Assembly (NCBI RefSeq): GCF_003967355.1
Contig: NZ_BIFH01000014.1
Span: 62,001-126,000, forward strand
From: Embleya hyalina
Lineage (GTDB): Bacteria; Actinomycetota; Actinomycetes; Streptomycetales; Streptomycetaceae
Length of the DNA stretch: 64,000 nucleotides
Reading direction: 5' to 3'
Shown: piece by piece, positions 17,142 through 25,449 of the stretch
Numbering within the stretch: position 1 is the stretch's first letter
How the letters are laid out: the number at the start of each line of letters is the position of its first letter
The notes under the pieces: model-generated
Databases searched by the model: none
Told to the model about the DNA's origin: nothing
The model's input: only the letters and a program-made list of their open reading frames with translations
Translations under genes and position numbers: made by a program

Positions 17142-17179
17142 CGACGGGAGCCGGCGGCGGTCTCCGCCGGCTCCCGTCG
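17142..17179. terminator. Strong hairpin between pseudokinase and vWA genes
   Basis: Arms 17142-17157 and 17164-17179 pair perfectly over 16 bp around a 6-base loop, starting 8 bp after the pseudokinase stop. A second GC hairpin follows at about 17187-17209. No U-run is visible. It could end the first transcript or lower expression of the vWA and synthetase genes relative to the upstream pair. Confidence 0.6.
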
Positions 17180-17254
17180 CACCTTCGGCCGGCCCGCTGG
17201 GCCGGCCGAACATCCACGCACGGATTCCAGCGTCCCGATCGGGGAGTGAGCACC

Positions 17255-18250
17255 ATGGGTAGTGGCAATTGGTCCACCAACGTCTACGACGCGGCCCAGA
17301 GTTACAACCGGGCCAGCGGCCGCAGCGCGTTCCACTACGACCACGTCACCAAGAACAGCACGCCGCACAGCGCCTGGAAGGCGCACGTCGACCTGGATCC
17401 GGCGCTCGCGGGCATCCGGGAGAGCCGGGACAGCGACGAACACCCCTTGTCCCTGGCCGTCTCGGTGCTGTTCGACGTGACGGGCTCGATGCTTCGGGTC
17501 CCGCAGACCCTGCAGACCAAGCTGCCCGAGTTGTTCGGACTGCTGCTGCGCAAGGGCTATGTGCAGGACCCGCAGATAATGTTCGGCGCGATCGGCGACG
17601 CGACCAGCGACCGAGTCCCGTTGCAGGTCGGCCAGTTCGAGTCGGACAACCGGATGGACGACCAGCTCGGCAACATTCTGCTCGAAGGGGGCGGCGGCGG
17701 GCAGAAGCGCGAATCCTACGAGCTGGCCCTGTACTTCATGGCCCGGCACACCTCGATCGACTGTCACGAGAAGCGCGGGAAGCGCGGCTACCTGTTCGTG
17801 ATCGGCGACGAGATGCCCTACCGCAAGGTGCGCCGGTCCGAGGTGCTGGAGTTCATCGGCGACGACATCGGCGAGGACATCCCGATCGAGCGGATCCTGG
17901 CCGAACTGCGGCGCAAGTTCGAGGTGTACTACATCCTCCCGGCCGGGTCGTCCTACGTCGGCGACAAGGAGGTCCTGGGCGAGTGGAAGGGCCTGCTCGG
18001 GCAGCACGTGATCGAACTCGACGACCCCGACGGGGTCTGCGAGACGATCGCGCTGACCATCGGCCTCGCGGAGGACGCGATCGACCTGGACGAGGGCCTG
18101 GAGCACCTGCGCGACGTGGGTGCCGACGCGCAGGTGGCCAACGTGTCCAAGGCGCTGGCCTCGTACGCCCGTTCCGGCGGCGGGGTGGCCGTCTCGGGCT
18201 CGCTGCCGGGCCTGGGCGAGGGTGACGGCGCGGGCACCACGCGCCTGTGA
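17255..18250 (+). CDS. von Willebrand factor A-like protein
   Basis: The ATG at 17255 is preferred over an in-frame GTG at 17246 because GGGGAG is then 8 bases away; this gives 331 residues. The vWA core begins at about residue 66, with VLFDVTGSML (74-78) as a DxTxS-type metal-ion adhesion motif and GAIGDATSDRVPLQ as the next loop. A Gly-rich linker LLEGGGGGQKRES follows, then GYLFVIGDEMPY. No signal peptide is present, so it acts in the cytoplasm. vWA proteins commonly act as adaptors with ATPases or kinases. Its stop overlaps the next start (GTGA), so it is coupled to the synthetase-like gene. Confidence 0.85.
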   Translation: MGSGNWSTNVYDAAQSYNRASGRSAFHYDHVTKNSTPHSAWKAHVDLDPALAGIRESRDSDEHPLSLAVSVLFDVTGSMLRVPQTLQTKLPELFGLLLRKGYVQDPQIMFGAIGDATSDRVPLQVGQFESDNRMDDQLGNILLEGGGGGQKRESYELALYFMARHTSIDCHEKRGKRGYLFVIGDEMPYRKVRRSEVLEFIGDDIGEDIPIERILAELRRKFEVYYILPAGSSYVGDKEVLGEWKGLLGQHVIELDDPDGVCETIALTIGLAEDAIDLDEGLEHLRDVGADAQVANVSKALASYARSGGGVAVSGSLPGLGEGDGAGTTRL

Positions 18251-19533
18251 CACCTCGTCATGTCGCGGTCGTCGACCTGGGGTTCGGCGACGCGGGCAAG
18301 GGCACCGCGGTGGACCGGCTGTGCGCGCGGGCGCGCGCGCAGGGGCGGCCGGTCCACGCGGTGATCCGGTTCAACGGGGGTGCGCAGGCCGCGCACAACG
18401 TGGTCACCGACGATGGGCGGCACCACACGTTCGCCCAGTTCGGCTCGGGCACGTTCACCCCGGGCACGCGCACCCACCTGTCCCGGTTCGTGCTGGTGGA
18501 CCCGCTCGCGCTGGCCGCCGAGGCCGAACACCTGCGCGCGCTCGGGGTGGCGGATCCGCTCGGGCTGCTCACGGTGGACCGGGACGCGCTGCTGACCACG
18601 CCGTACCACGCGGCGGCCAATCGCGCCCGGGAGTCGGCGCGCGGGGCGGGACGGCACGGGTCGTGCGGGATGGGGGTCGGCGAGACGGCGGCCTTCGCGC
18701 TCGCCCATCCGGAGCTGGCGCCGCGGGTGGGGGACTGCGCCGCGCCGCGACGGTTGCGCCGGCGGTTGGGCGCGGTGCGGGAGGTGCTGAGCGCCGAATT
18801 CGGGACACCGCTGGGACCCGACGTCGAGGCGTGCGTGGCGGCGTTCACCGGCTTCGGGCGGGCGGTGCGCGCGGTGGACGGGGGGTATACCGGCGAGCTG
18901 CTGCGGGCCGGGCCGGTGGTGTTCGAGGGGGCGCAGGGCGTACTGCTGGACGAGTGGCACGGGTTCCACCCGTACACGACGTGGTCGACCACGACGTTCG
19001 CGGGCGCGGAGGCGTTGGCCGCCGAGGCGGGGGAGGGGGTGTACCGGCTCGGCGTGCTGCGCACCTACACCACCCGGCACGGGCCCGGGCCGCTGCCGAG
19101 CGAGGACGCGGGGCTGACGGCCGCGCTGCCGGATCCGCACAACGGGACCGGGCGGTGGCAGGGGACGTTCCGGGTGGGCCACTTCGACGCGGTCGCGCAT
19201 CGGTACGCGGTCGCGGTGTGCGGGGGTGTGGACGGGCTCGCGCTCACCCACGCGGACGTGCCCGGGCGGGTGCCGGGCCTGGGTGTGGCGCGCGCGTACG
19301 CGGGGCCCGAACCGTGGGCGAGCCCGGTTCCGGACCTGGCCCACGCGGAGCGGCTGACCGCTTTGATGGCGGCCGCGCGGCCGGTGGTGGAGCCGGCGCC
19401 GGCGGCCGGCGATTGGCCGGATTTCGCCGCCGCCGAGCTGGGTGCCCCGGTGACCTTGCTCTCGTTCGGTCCGCGCACCGGTGACAAGCGCGAGCGGGCG
19501 GTACTAGGCTCGTATTACTCTCCGGTAACATAG
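18247..19533 (+). CDS. Divergent adenylosuccinate-synthetase-like enzyme
   Basis: The protein has 428 residues from a GTG at 18247. It follows the PurA plan but key loops are altered. The P-loop GDEGKGK reads GDAGKGT (Asp15 kept), GGNNAGHTVV reads GGAQAAHNVV (His50 kept), GTTGRGIGP reads GSCGMGVGE, and the guanine-specificity TKLD reads THAD. FEGAQGVLLDEWHG and YTTWSTTT keep the family shape. The catalytic Asp and His remain, so it may be active, but substrate-binding loops differ from housekeeping PurA. It is probably a paralogue with another nucleotide or amino acid substrate. It is translationally coupled to the vWA gene. Confidence 0.82.
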   Translation: MTPRHVAVVDLGFGDAGKGTAVDRLCARARAQGRPVHAVIRFNGGAQAAHNVVTDDGRHHTFAQFGSGTFTPGTRTHLSRFVLVDPLALAAEAEHLRALGVADPLGLLTVDRDALLTTPYHAAANRARESARGAGRHGSCGMGVGETAAFALAHPELAPRVGDCAAPRRLRRRLGAVREVLSAEFGTPLGPDVEACVAAFTGFGRAVRAVDGGYTGELLRAGPVVFEGAQGVLLDEWHGFHPYTTWSTTTFAGAEALAAEAGEGVYRLGVLRTYTTRHGPGPLPSEDAGLTAALPDPHNGTGRWQGTFRVGHFDAVAHRYAVAVCGGVDGLALTHADVPGRVPGLGVARAYAGPEPWASPVPDLAHAERLTALMAAARPVVEPAPAAGDWPDFAAAELGAPVTLLSFGPRTGDKRERAVLGSYYSPVT

Positions 19534-19592
19534 TGGTTTCGGGTCGATGGTCGGAGTCTTTTCCAAGACCGCGTACTCTCGGAACCAGAAGT

Positions 19593-19605
19593 TGACGGAC
19601 CGTCA
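19593..19605. promoter_or_regulatory. Perfect palindrome TGACGG-A-CCGTCA upstream of etfB
   Basis: Six-base arms flank one central base. The site lies 170 bp before etfB in the 241-bp gap after the synthetase-like gene, and its first bases also form a TTGACG -35-like hexamer. Such sites are typical TetR-family operators; no tetR gene is in the window. Confidence 0.5.
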
Positions 19606-19774
19606 GAACTGAATGTGCCCTGTGTCACGCGTGCGCCTGCGCGCGGGCGTGGCATCGTGGCGCGAGATCGATGGATCTTGGGGCCGGAACCGTGGGCCCG
19701 TCGTGGACCCCGACGGCGGGCATGACACCCTCGGACCGGCACCTGGGTGACCGGACGACCACAGGAGAACTGTT

Positions 19775-20569
19775 GTGAAAATCGTTGTCTGCGTGAAGTA
19801 CGTACCCGACGCGACCGGGGACCGGGGCTTCAACGACGATGGCACCACCGATCGCGAGTCGGTCGACTCCCTGCTGTCGGAGCTGGACGAATACGCGATC
19901 GAGCAGGCTCTCAAGATCGTGGAGTCCGGCGTCGAGGCCGAGATCACGTACCTGACGGTCGGTCCGGACGATGCCAAGGACGCGCTGCGCAAGGCGCTGG
20001 CGATGGGCGGCGACAACGCCATCCACGTCAACGACGACGACATCGCGGGCACCGACGCGCTGGGCACCTCGCTGATCCTGGCCAAGGCCATCGAGGACGC
20101 GGGCTTCGACCTGGTCGTGTGCGGCATGGCCTCCACCGACGCGTCGATGGGCGTCGTGCCGGCCATGCTCGCCGAGCGCCTGGGTGTTCCGCAGGTCACC
20201 TACCTGGACGAGATCACCGTCGAGGGTGTGGGCAAGGGCGGCGGTGTGGTCAAGGGCCGCCGCGAGGGTGACGTCGCCACCGAGCTGATCGAGGCCTCGC
20301 TGCCCGCCGTCGTGTCGGTCACCGACCGCACCGGCGAGGCGCGTTACCCCTCGTTCAAGGGCATCATGGCGGCCAAGAAGAAGACGGTCGTCTCGAAGGA
20401 CCTGGACGACCTGGGCATCGAGTCGGACGAGGTCGGCCTGTCCGCCGCCTGGTCGATCGTGGACACCGCGACCAAGCGCCCGCCGCGCGCCAAGGGCGAG
20501 GTCGTCGAGGACGAGGGCGAGGGCGGCGTGCAGTTGGCCGCGTTCCTCGCCGCCAAGAAGTTCATCTGA
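19775..20569 (+). CDS. etfB: Electron transfer flavoprotein beta subunit
   Basis: The protein has 264 residues from a GTG at 19775 with AGGAG 7 bases upstream. It begins MKIVVCVKYVPDATGDRGF and contains ALAMGGDNAIHV, the DALGTSLILAKAI segment and the C-terminal AAKKKTVVSKDL and LAAFLAAKKFI elements of ETF-beta. With EtfA it binds FAD and AMP and carries electrons from acyl-CoA dehydrogenases to the respiratory quinone route. It is cytoplasmic. etfA follows after 116 bp on the same strand. Confidence 0.97.
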   Translation: MKIVVCVKYVPDATGDRGFNDDGTTDRESVDSLLSELDEYAIEQALKIVESGVEAEITYLTVGPDDAKDALRKALAMGGDNAIHVNDDDIAGTDALGTSLILAKAIEDAGFDLVVCGMASTDASMGVVPAMLAERLGVPQVTYLDEITVEGVGKGGGVVKGRREGDVATELIEASLPAVVSVTDRTGEARYPSFKGIMAAKKKTVVSKDLDDLGIESDEVGLSAAWSIVDTATKRPPRAKGEVVEDEGEGGVQLAAFLAAKKFI

Positions 20570-20685
20570 ATCGGTCGGCAGAACCGGACTGTTTCGACAC
20601 CTTTGACCGGCCGCCCCCCGGGGCGACCGAGCATCGCAACCCGGCCGGAGAGATCCGGGCTGTACCGGAGTAGGAGAGAACAACC

Positions 20686-21645
20686 ATGGCCGAGATCCTC
20701 GTTCTCGTCGACCACGCCGACGGCGCGGTCCGCAAGCCGACCCTGGAGCTGCTGACCCTGGCCCGCCGCCTCGGCGAGCCGGCCGCGGTCTTCCTGGGCA
20801 AGGGCGCCGAGGGCGCCACCGAGACGCTGGGCAGGTACGGCGCGCAGAAGGTCTACGTCGTGGACGCGCCCGAGGTGGACGAGTACCTCGTCGCCCCGGC
20901 CGTCGACGCGCTCGCGCAGATCGCCGGGGGCGGTGAGCCGGGCGCGATCCTGGTCGCGTCCTCGAACGACGGCCGCGAGATCGCCGCGCGCGTCGCGGTG
21001 CGCCTGGAGTCGGGCCTGATCACCGACGCCGTCGACGTCGAGGCGGGCCCCGAGGGCCCGGTCACCGAGCAGTCGGTGTTCGCCGCGACCTACCAGGTCA
21101 AGGCGCACGTCACCAAGGGCACGCCGATCATCACGGTCAAGCCGAACGCGGCCACCCCCGAGGAGGCCCCGGCCACCCCGGCGGTGGAGGCCGTGACGGT
21201 GGACTTCACCACCGCGGCGACCGGCACCAAAGTCGTCTCGCGCGCCCCGCGCGAGAAGTCCGACCGCCCCGAACTGACCGAGGCCGACATCGTCGTCTCG
21301 GGTGGTCGCGGCGTGAACGGCGCGGAGAACTTCCACGTGATCGAGTCGGTCGCGGACGCGCTCGGCGCGGCCGTGGGCGCCTCCCGCGCGGCGGTCGACG
21401 CCGGCTGGTACCCGCACAGCCACCAGGTCGGCCAGACCGGCACCCAGGTCTCGCCGCAGCTCTACGTCGCGGTCGGCATCTCCGGCGCGATCCAGCACCG
21501 CGCGGGCATGCAGACCTCCAAGACGATCGTCGCGATCAACAAGGACGAGGACGCCCCGATCTTCGACCTGGTCGACTACGGCGTGGTCGGCGACCTGTTC
21601 AAGGTGATGCCGCAACTCGAGGCGGAAATCAACAAGCGCAAGTAG
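20686..21645 (+). CDS. etfA: Electron transfer flavoprotein alpha subunit
   Basis: The protein has 319 residues; the ATG at 20686 follows AGGAG. The N-terminal domain ([20 protein letters not shown]) is followed by the FAD-binding C-terminal domain, with [50 protein letters not shown] and [13 protein letters not shown]. All the FAD-contacting blocks look intact. It pairs with EtfB. Together they would serve fatty-acid and branched-chain amino acid dehydrogenases, which fits the carboxylase pair at the left edge. A hairpin at 21675-21709 ends the operon. Confidence 0.97.
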   Translation: MAEILVLVDHADGAVRKPTLELLTLARRLGEPAAVFLGKGAEGATETLGRYGAQKVYVVDAPEVDEYLVAPAVDALAQIAGGGEPGAILVASSNDGREIAARVAVRLESGLITDAVDVEAGPEGPVTEQSVFAATYQVKAHVTKGTPIITVKPNAATPEEAPATPAVEAVTVDFTTAATGTKVVSRAPREKSDRPELTEADIVVSGGRGVNGAENFHVIESVADALGAAVGASRAAVDAGWYPHSHQVGQTGTQVSPQLYVAVGISGAIQHRAGMQTSKTIVAINKDEDAPIFDLVDYGVVGDLFKVMPQLEAEINKRK

Positions 21646-21674
21646 CCGCACCCGCCACCGGCGAGCCGCGCGCG

Positions 21675-21709
21675 ACGACCCCGCACCGGAATACCGGTCG
21701 CGGGGTCGT
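21675..21709. terminator. Terminator after etfA
   Basis: ACGACCCCG (21675-21683) pairs with CGGGGTCGT (21701-21709), and inner CCGG/CCGG arms extend the stem with a one-base bulge around an AATA loop. It lies between convergent genes, 30 bp after the etfA stop. Confidence 0.75.
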
Positions 21710-21728
21710 TCCACATCCGGGCGGGCAC

Positions 21729-21974
21729 CTACAAGCCCGACACCCACACCGGCGGGGCCGGTCGGCGGTGGTTTCGTTTGTCCGCGAGCGCGTCGAGATC
21801 GAAGGCGCCGTCCTCGGCCGCCGCCCGCAACCGGGTGAGCGCGAGTATCCGGCGGCGACGTTCCGAAACTTCGCCGAGAGCGGTGTCGCCGGGCTCGTTC
21901 GTGCCATCGGTGCCCGGGGGCCGGGTCATGGCGGCGAGCGGATCGTCGTCGGGGTCGGTGGCGGTCCGAGCCAT
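21729..21974 (-). CDS. Hypothetical small protein, 81 residues
   Basis: The ATG at 21974 has a perfect GGAGGTG 6 bases upstream, which decides the start against longer in-frame options. The product is hydrophilic and acidic at the N-terminus (TATDPDDDPLAAM). A charged helix SERRRRILALTRLRAAAEDG follows, and it ends PAPPVWVSGL. I recognise no family. It lies alone on the minus strand between the etf terminator and a 301-bp gap. Confidence 0.6.
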   Translation of the reverse strand: MARTATDPDDDPLAAMTRPPGTDGTNEPGDTALGEVSERRRRILALTRLRAAAEDGAFDLDALADKRNHRRPAPPVWVSGL

Positions 21975-22275
21975 CGAATGCACCTCCATCGAGACGGGCA
22001 CGTGGTTCGGGTATACCGCCGGTGCGTCATCGATGCGGCGTGGTCGGGCCTTTTCGGCAGGACGACGCGGTGGTCCGAAACCGGCGGTTCGTCCGGGACG
22101 CGTCGGGCGGCCCGGACGAACTCGGGGGCGTCCGCCGGGAAACGATCCGGGCGAGAGGGCGGCCGCGGCCATCGGTCGCCGTCCTCGTCGGCCCGGGTCG
22201 GATTCCCCCGATCCCGGCGGAGCCGGTTGCACGCCGGTCGTCGTCCCCCCTGCGGCGTGCCCTGCGACTACGACG
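21975..22275. other. Intergenic region
   Basis: GC-rich, with no supported gene. It holds the ribosome site of the 81-residue gene at its left end; I see no clear promoter or operator. Confidence 0.5.
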
Positions 22276-23448
22276 TTAGGCCGACGGGCGCAGGGGTGAT
22301 ACCCCACGGGTGTGGGGTACGTGCGGGTCGGTCAGTCGGCCGTCCAGGGTGAGCGGGCCCAGGCCCAGGCGCGGCAGGTAGTGGCGGGAGAAGAGCGCGG
22401 CGGGCAACTCGCGGCGGCTGCGCACCCCGACCTTGTCGAAGATCTTCTCCAGGTGGTCGTTCAGCGTGTTCCGGGTGATGTGCAATTCGGCCAACACCTC
22501 CTCGCTGGAGTGGCCGTGCATGACGAGCCGGGCGATGCGCTGCTGCTGTTCGCTGAGTCCGTAGGCGGCCAGCACCAGCGGCACCAGCAGGCCGGGTTCG
22601 GCCGGCCCGATCGACACCATGGTCACCGGCTGCGGCTCGGTGAGCGAGTGCCAGGCGTGCAACTCCACCCAGCGCCCGTCCCGGGTGCGGATCCGGGAGC
22701 GGGCGGTGGTGCCCGGCCGTCCGGCGCGAGCCGCCGCGGCCACCGCGTGCACCGCGTAGGGGCAGGACGTGGGCCGATCCGCCGGACCGGCACCCTCGAT
22801 CCGGGCCATCAGGCGCTCGGCGCTGGGACTGCACGCGATCACCCGCCGGGCGCCGTCGAGGACGAGCACGCCCGGCCCGTCCGTGATCGACGCCTCGTCG
22901 ACGCCGCCGACCACCAGTGCGCGCCGGACCGCGCGGGTGGTGGGCGCCGCGAACGCGCGGGCGGCGGCCAGGTCGCGGGCGTCGAACGGGGCGCTGTCGG
23001 CGGCCCGGCACAGCACCAGCATCCCCCAGGTGCGCCCGCGTTCGCGTAGCAGGACGCGCAACTCGTCGGCCAGGTCCAGGGGTCGCAGGATGTCCCGGTA
23101 GTAGCTGCTGGTGTCGAGCGCGCCGGCGGTGGACGCCCGGAGCGAACTCACCGGCGTCGCCCGCCGGGTGAGTGCGCGCAGGTTGTCCACGTCGTCCTGT
23201 TCCACGTGTTCGATCTCGAACAGGCGGGGCATGACGTGCTCCGGGAACCCGGCCCGGTGCACCCCGCCGGTGTCCAGCAGAGTCGACGGATCCAGCAACA
23301 CCGCGCACCAGACGTCGGCAGGGACCACCTTCAACAACCGTGCCGCCGCGGCGTCGACGACGTCGACCGCGCCGCTCCCGGTCTCCACGACCTCCTGCAG
23401 GGCCCGGTCCAACCCACCGAACCGGTGCCTCGGCCCGCCAAGATTCAC
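22276..23448 (-). CDS. LuxR-type transcriptional regulator
   Basis: The protein has 390 residues from a GTG at 23448; only a weak TTGAGG precedes it, so the start is less certain. The C-terminal ~65 residues are a LuxR helix-turn-helix (YGLSEQQQRIARLVMHGHSS, ITRNTLNDHLEKIFDKVGV). The first ~270 residues have no receiver-domain acidic pocket and look like GAF- or PAS-like sensory folds (VLVLDGARRVIACSPSAERL). It should therefore respond to a small molecule rather than a kinase. No obvious target gene adjoins it; the EamA transporter upstream is on the same strand 78 bp away. Confidence 0.85.
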   Translation of the reverse strand: MNLGGPRHRFGGLDRALQEVVETGSGAVDVVDAAAARLLKVVPADVWCAVLLDPSTLLDTGGVHRAGFPEHVMPRLFEIEHVEQDDVDNLRALTRRATPVSSLRASTAGALDTSSYYRDILRPLDLADELRVLLRERGRTWGMLVLCRAADSAPFDARDLAAARAFAAPTTRAVRRALVVGGVDEASITDGPGVLVLDGARRVIACSPSAERLMARIEGAGPADRPTSCPYAVHAVAAAARAGRPGTTARSRIRTRDGRWVELHAWHSLTEPQPVTMVSIGPAEPGLLVPLVLAAYGLSEQQQRIARLVMHGHSSEEVLAELHITRNTLNDHLEKIFDKVGVRSRRELPAALFSRHYLPRLGLGPLTLDGRLTDPHVPHTRGVSPLRPSA

Positions 23449-23526
23449 GCCTCAACGCTACCGATCGCGGGCCGGGCGCGGGGTGCTCTCGGCCGCCCGG
23501 GATCGACGGCTTCGGGACCGGGCGGC

Positions 23527-24450
23527 TCAGGGCCGGGCGGCCGGGATCGGGTCGGGGTGGACGGCGTCGGCCGCGGGTGTCGGGGCCGGCGTCCCGGCCC
23601 CGCGGGGCAGGCTTGCCAGGCCGATGCCGGCCAGGACGATCGCGGCGCCCAGGGCCTCGATCCAGGTCGGGCGTTCGCCGAGGACGGCCCAGGCGGCGAG
23701 GATGCCCACGATCGGGACGAGGAGGCCGTACGGGGCGACCGCCGAGGCCGAGCGGCGGCCGAGCAGGGCGAACCACAGGCCGTAGCCGAGCCAGGACGAC
23801 AACACGACGGTGAAGGCCAGGCCGCCGACGCCGGTCCAGGAGGCCGAGGTCAGCGCGTCCAGGTCCCGGCTCGGACCCTCGACGGTCAGGGACAGCGCCA
23901 GCAGCGGCAGCGGGGCGGCCAGCGCCGACCACACGACCAGGCCGAGCCCGCCGGGGATGCCGGCCTTGCGGGTCAGTACGTTGCCGAAGCCCCACGACGC
24001 GGCGGCGCCCACCACCAGCAGGAACGGCCACAACGACGCGCCCTGGCCACGACCGAACGCGATCACGCCCATGCCGACCGCGGCCACGCCCAGCGCGAGC
24101 AGTCGGGTGCGCCCGGGGATCTCGCGCAACATCACCACCGCGCACAACACGGTGAACATCGCCTGGCACTGGATCACCACCGAGGACAACCCGGCCGGCA
24201 TGCCCGCGTGCATCGCGCTGAACAGGAACGCGAACTGACCCATGTTGACCGTGAGTCCGACCCCGATGATCAGCTTCCAACTCGTCCGCGGCCGCTTGAC
24301 GAACAACACCGCGGGAAACGCGACGAGGCCGAAGCGCAGCGCGGCCAGCAGGAACGGGGGGAAGTCGTCGAGACTCGCGTCGATCGCGACGAAGTTCACT
24401 CCCCAGATCACCGTGACGAGCACGGCCCACAGGGAATCGGTACGGGTCAT
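23527..24450 (-). CDS. EamA/DMT-family inner-membrane transporter
   Basis: The protein has 307 residues with ten predicted helices arranged as two EamA repeats (about 8-140 and 150-285). The first starts SLWAVLVTVIWGVNFVAI; the second has PFLLVVGAAASWGFGNVL. Family members export amino acids or other metabolites by proton antiport. It ends in a Pro/Ala-rich cytoplasmic tail. It is divergent from a LysR gene 74 bp away, the usual arrangement for a regulator controlling an exporter. The substrate is unknown. Confidence 0.92.
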   Translation of the reverse strand: MTRTDSLWAVLVTVIWGVNFVAIDASLDDFPPFLLAALRFGLVAFPAVLFVKRPRTSWKLIIGVGLTVNMGQFAFLFSAMHAGMPAGLSSVVIQCQAMFTVLCAVVMLREIPGRTRLLALGVAAVGMGVIAFGRGQGASLWPFLLVVGAAASWGFGNVLTRKAGIPGGLGLVVWSALAAPLPLLALSLTVEGPSRDLDALTSASWTGVGGLAFTVVLSSWLGYGLWFALLGRRSASAVAPYGLLVPIVGILAAWAVLGERPTWIEALGAAIVLAGIGLASLPRGAGTPAPTPAADAVHPDPIPAARP

Positions 24451-24512
24451 GCCGAGAAGTGTGTGCTCGGGCCATCAAAGGAGTCCAGCTACATTTTCCG
24501 GATCTCAATCGG

Positions 24513-24525
24513 TAGTTTTGCTACA
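24513..24525 (+). promoter_or_regulatory. Candidate leaderless -10 element
   Basis: TAGTTT (24513-24518) lies exactly six bases before the LysR ATG at 24525, and no Shine-Dalgarno sequence is present. The -35 region is weak. The short gap also holds two GCTACAT-like repeats that could bind the regulator. Confidence 0.5.
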
Positions 24526-25436
24526 TGGAGATCAAGCGGCTGAACATCCTGCGCGCGCTCGACCAGCACGGCACGGTGATCGCCGCCGCCCAGGCGCTGC
24601 ACCTGACCCCGTCCGCGGTGTCGCAACAACTGGCCGTACTGGCCCGGGAGGCCGACGCCGTACTCCTGGAGAAGCACGGGCGCGGCGTCCGGCTCACCCC
24701 GGCCGCGCATGTGCTGCTCGGCCACGCCGACGCCATCGCGACCCGGCTGGAACAGGCCCGCGCCGACCTCGCGGCGCAGCGCGACGGCCGCATCGGGCGG
24801 GCCCGGATCTCCGGCTTCCCGTCCGGCATCGCGGGCCTGATCGCGCCCGCGCTGGCCCGGCTCAAGCACACCCACCCGGGGTGGCGGTTCGAGGTGGTCC
24901 AGTACGAGACCGAGCAGGCGCTGCCGCTGCTGCCCGCCCGCGAGCTGGATCTGGCGGTGGTGATGACACATCCGGACCTGCCCGCGCCGGACCATCCGCG
25001 GATCGAGCTGCACCCGCTGCTCGACGAGCCGTTCGAGATCGCGCTGCCGGCCGATCACCCGCTGGCGGGGCGCGCCGAGGTGACGCCGGGCGCCGACCTC
25101 GTGGACGCCGATTGGATCATCACCGCGCCCGGGACGGCCTGCCACGACCTGCTCCTGACCGCCTGCCACCAGGCGGGCTTCCAGCCGCGCCTGGTCCACA
25201 CCTCGACCGACTTCGGCGCGCAGCTCGCCCTGGTGGCGGCCGGCCTGGGCGTGACGATCATCCCGCGCCTGGCCCAACCCGAACTCCCCCGGGGCGTGGT
25301 GCTTCGCCCCATCACCGCCCCGGCGCCCCGGCGCCGGCTGATGGCCGCCGTCCGCCGGGGCCAGGGCCCGACCCCGCTCCTGGACGCCCTGCGCACGGTG
25401 GGCGCGGAACTCGCGGAGCGGGGCGCCCCGGGCTGA
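24525..25436 (+). CDS. LysR-family transcriptional regulator
   Basis: The protein has 303 residues. The N-terminal winged helix has TVIAAAQALHLTPSAVSQQLAVL, followed by the linker helix and a substrate-binding domain from about residue 90 (ARISGFPSGIAGLIAPALAR, LDLAVVMTHPDLP, ALVAAGLGVTIIPRLA). It should bind a small co-inducer. Its divergent position to the EamA gene suggests that it controls that exporter and itself from the 74-bp gap. The start is probably leaderless. It converges with the next membrane gene with 13 bp between stops. Confidence 0.92.
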   Translation: MEIKRLNILRALDQHGTVIAAAQALHLTPSAVSQQLAVLAREADAVLLEKHGRGVRLTPAAHVLLGHADAIATRLEQARADLAAQRDGRIGRARISGFPSGIAGLIAPALARLKHTHPGWRFEVVQYETEQALPLLPARELDLAVVMTHPDLPAPDHPRIELHPLLDEPFEIALPADHPLAGRAEVTPGADLVDADWIITAPGTACHDLLLTACHQAGFQPRLVHTSTDFGAQLALVAAGLGVTIIPRLAQPELPRGVVLRPITAPAPRRRLMAAVRRGQGPTPLLDALRTVGAELAERGAPG

Positions 25437-25449
25437 CCCGCGAGGGCGG

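Noticed and set aside
18247-19533. Identification as phage PurZ (2-aminoadenine pathway)
   Set aside because: The partner genes of Z synthesis and any phage context are absent; only a general PurA relationship is supported.
22268-24508. Long minus-strand frame across the LuxR and EamA genes
   Set aside because: Composition is Arg/Pro/Gly-biased as expected for a shadow of high-GC genes; the real products lie in another frame.
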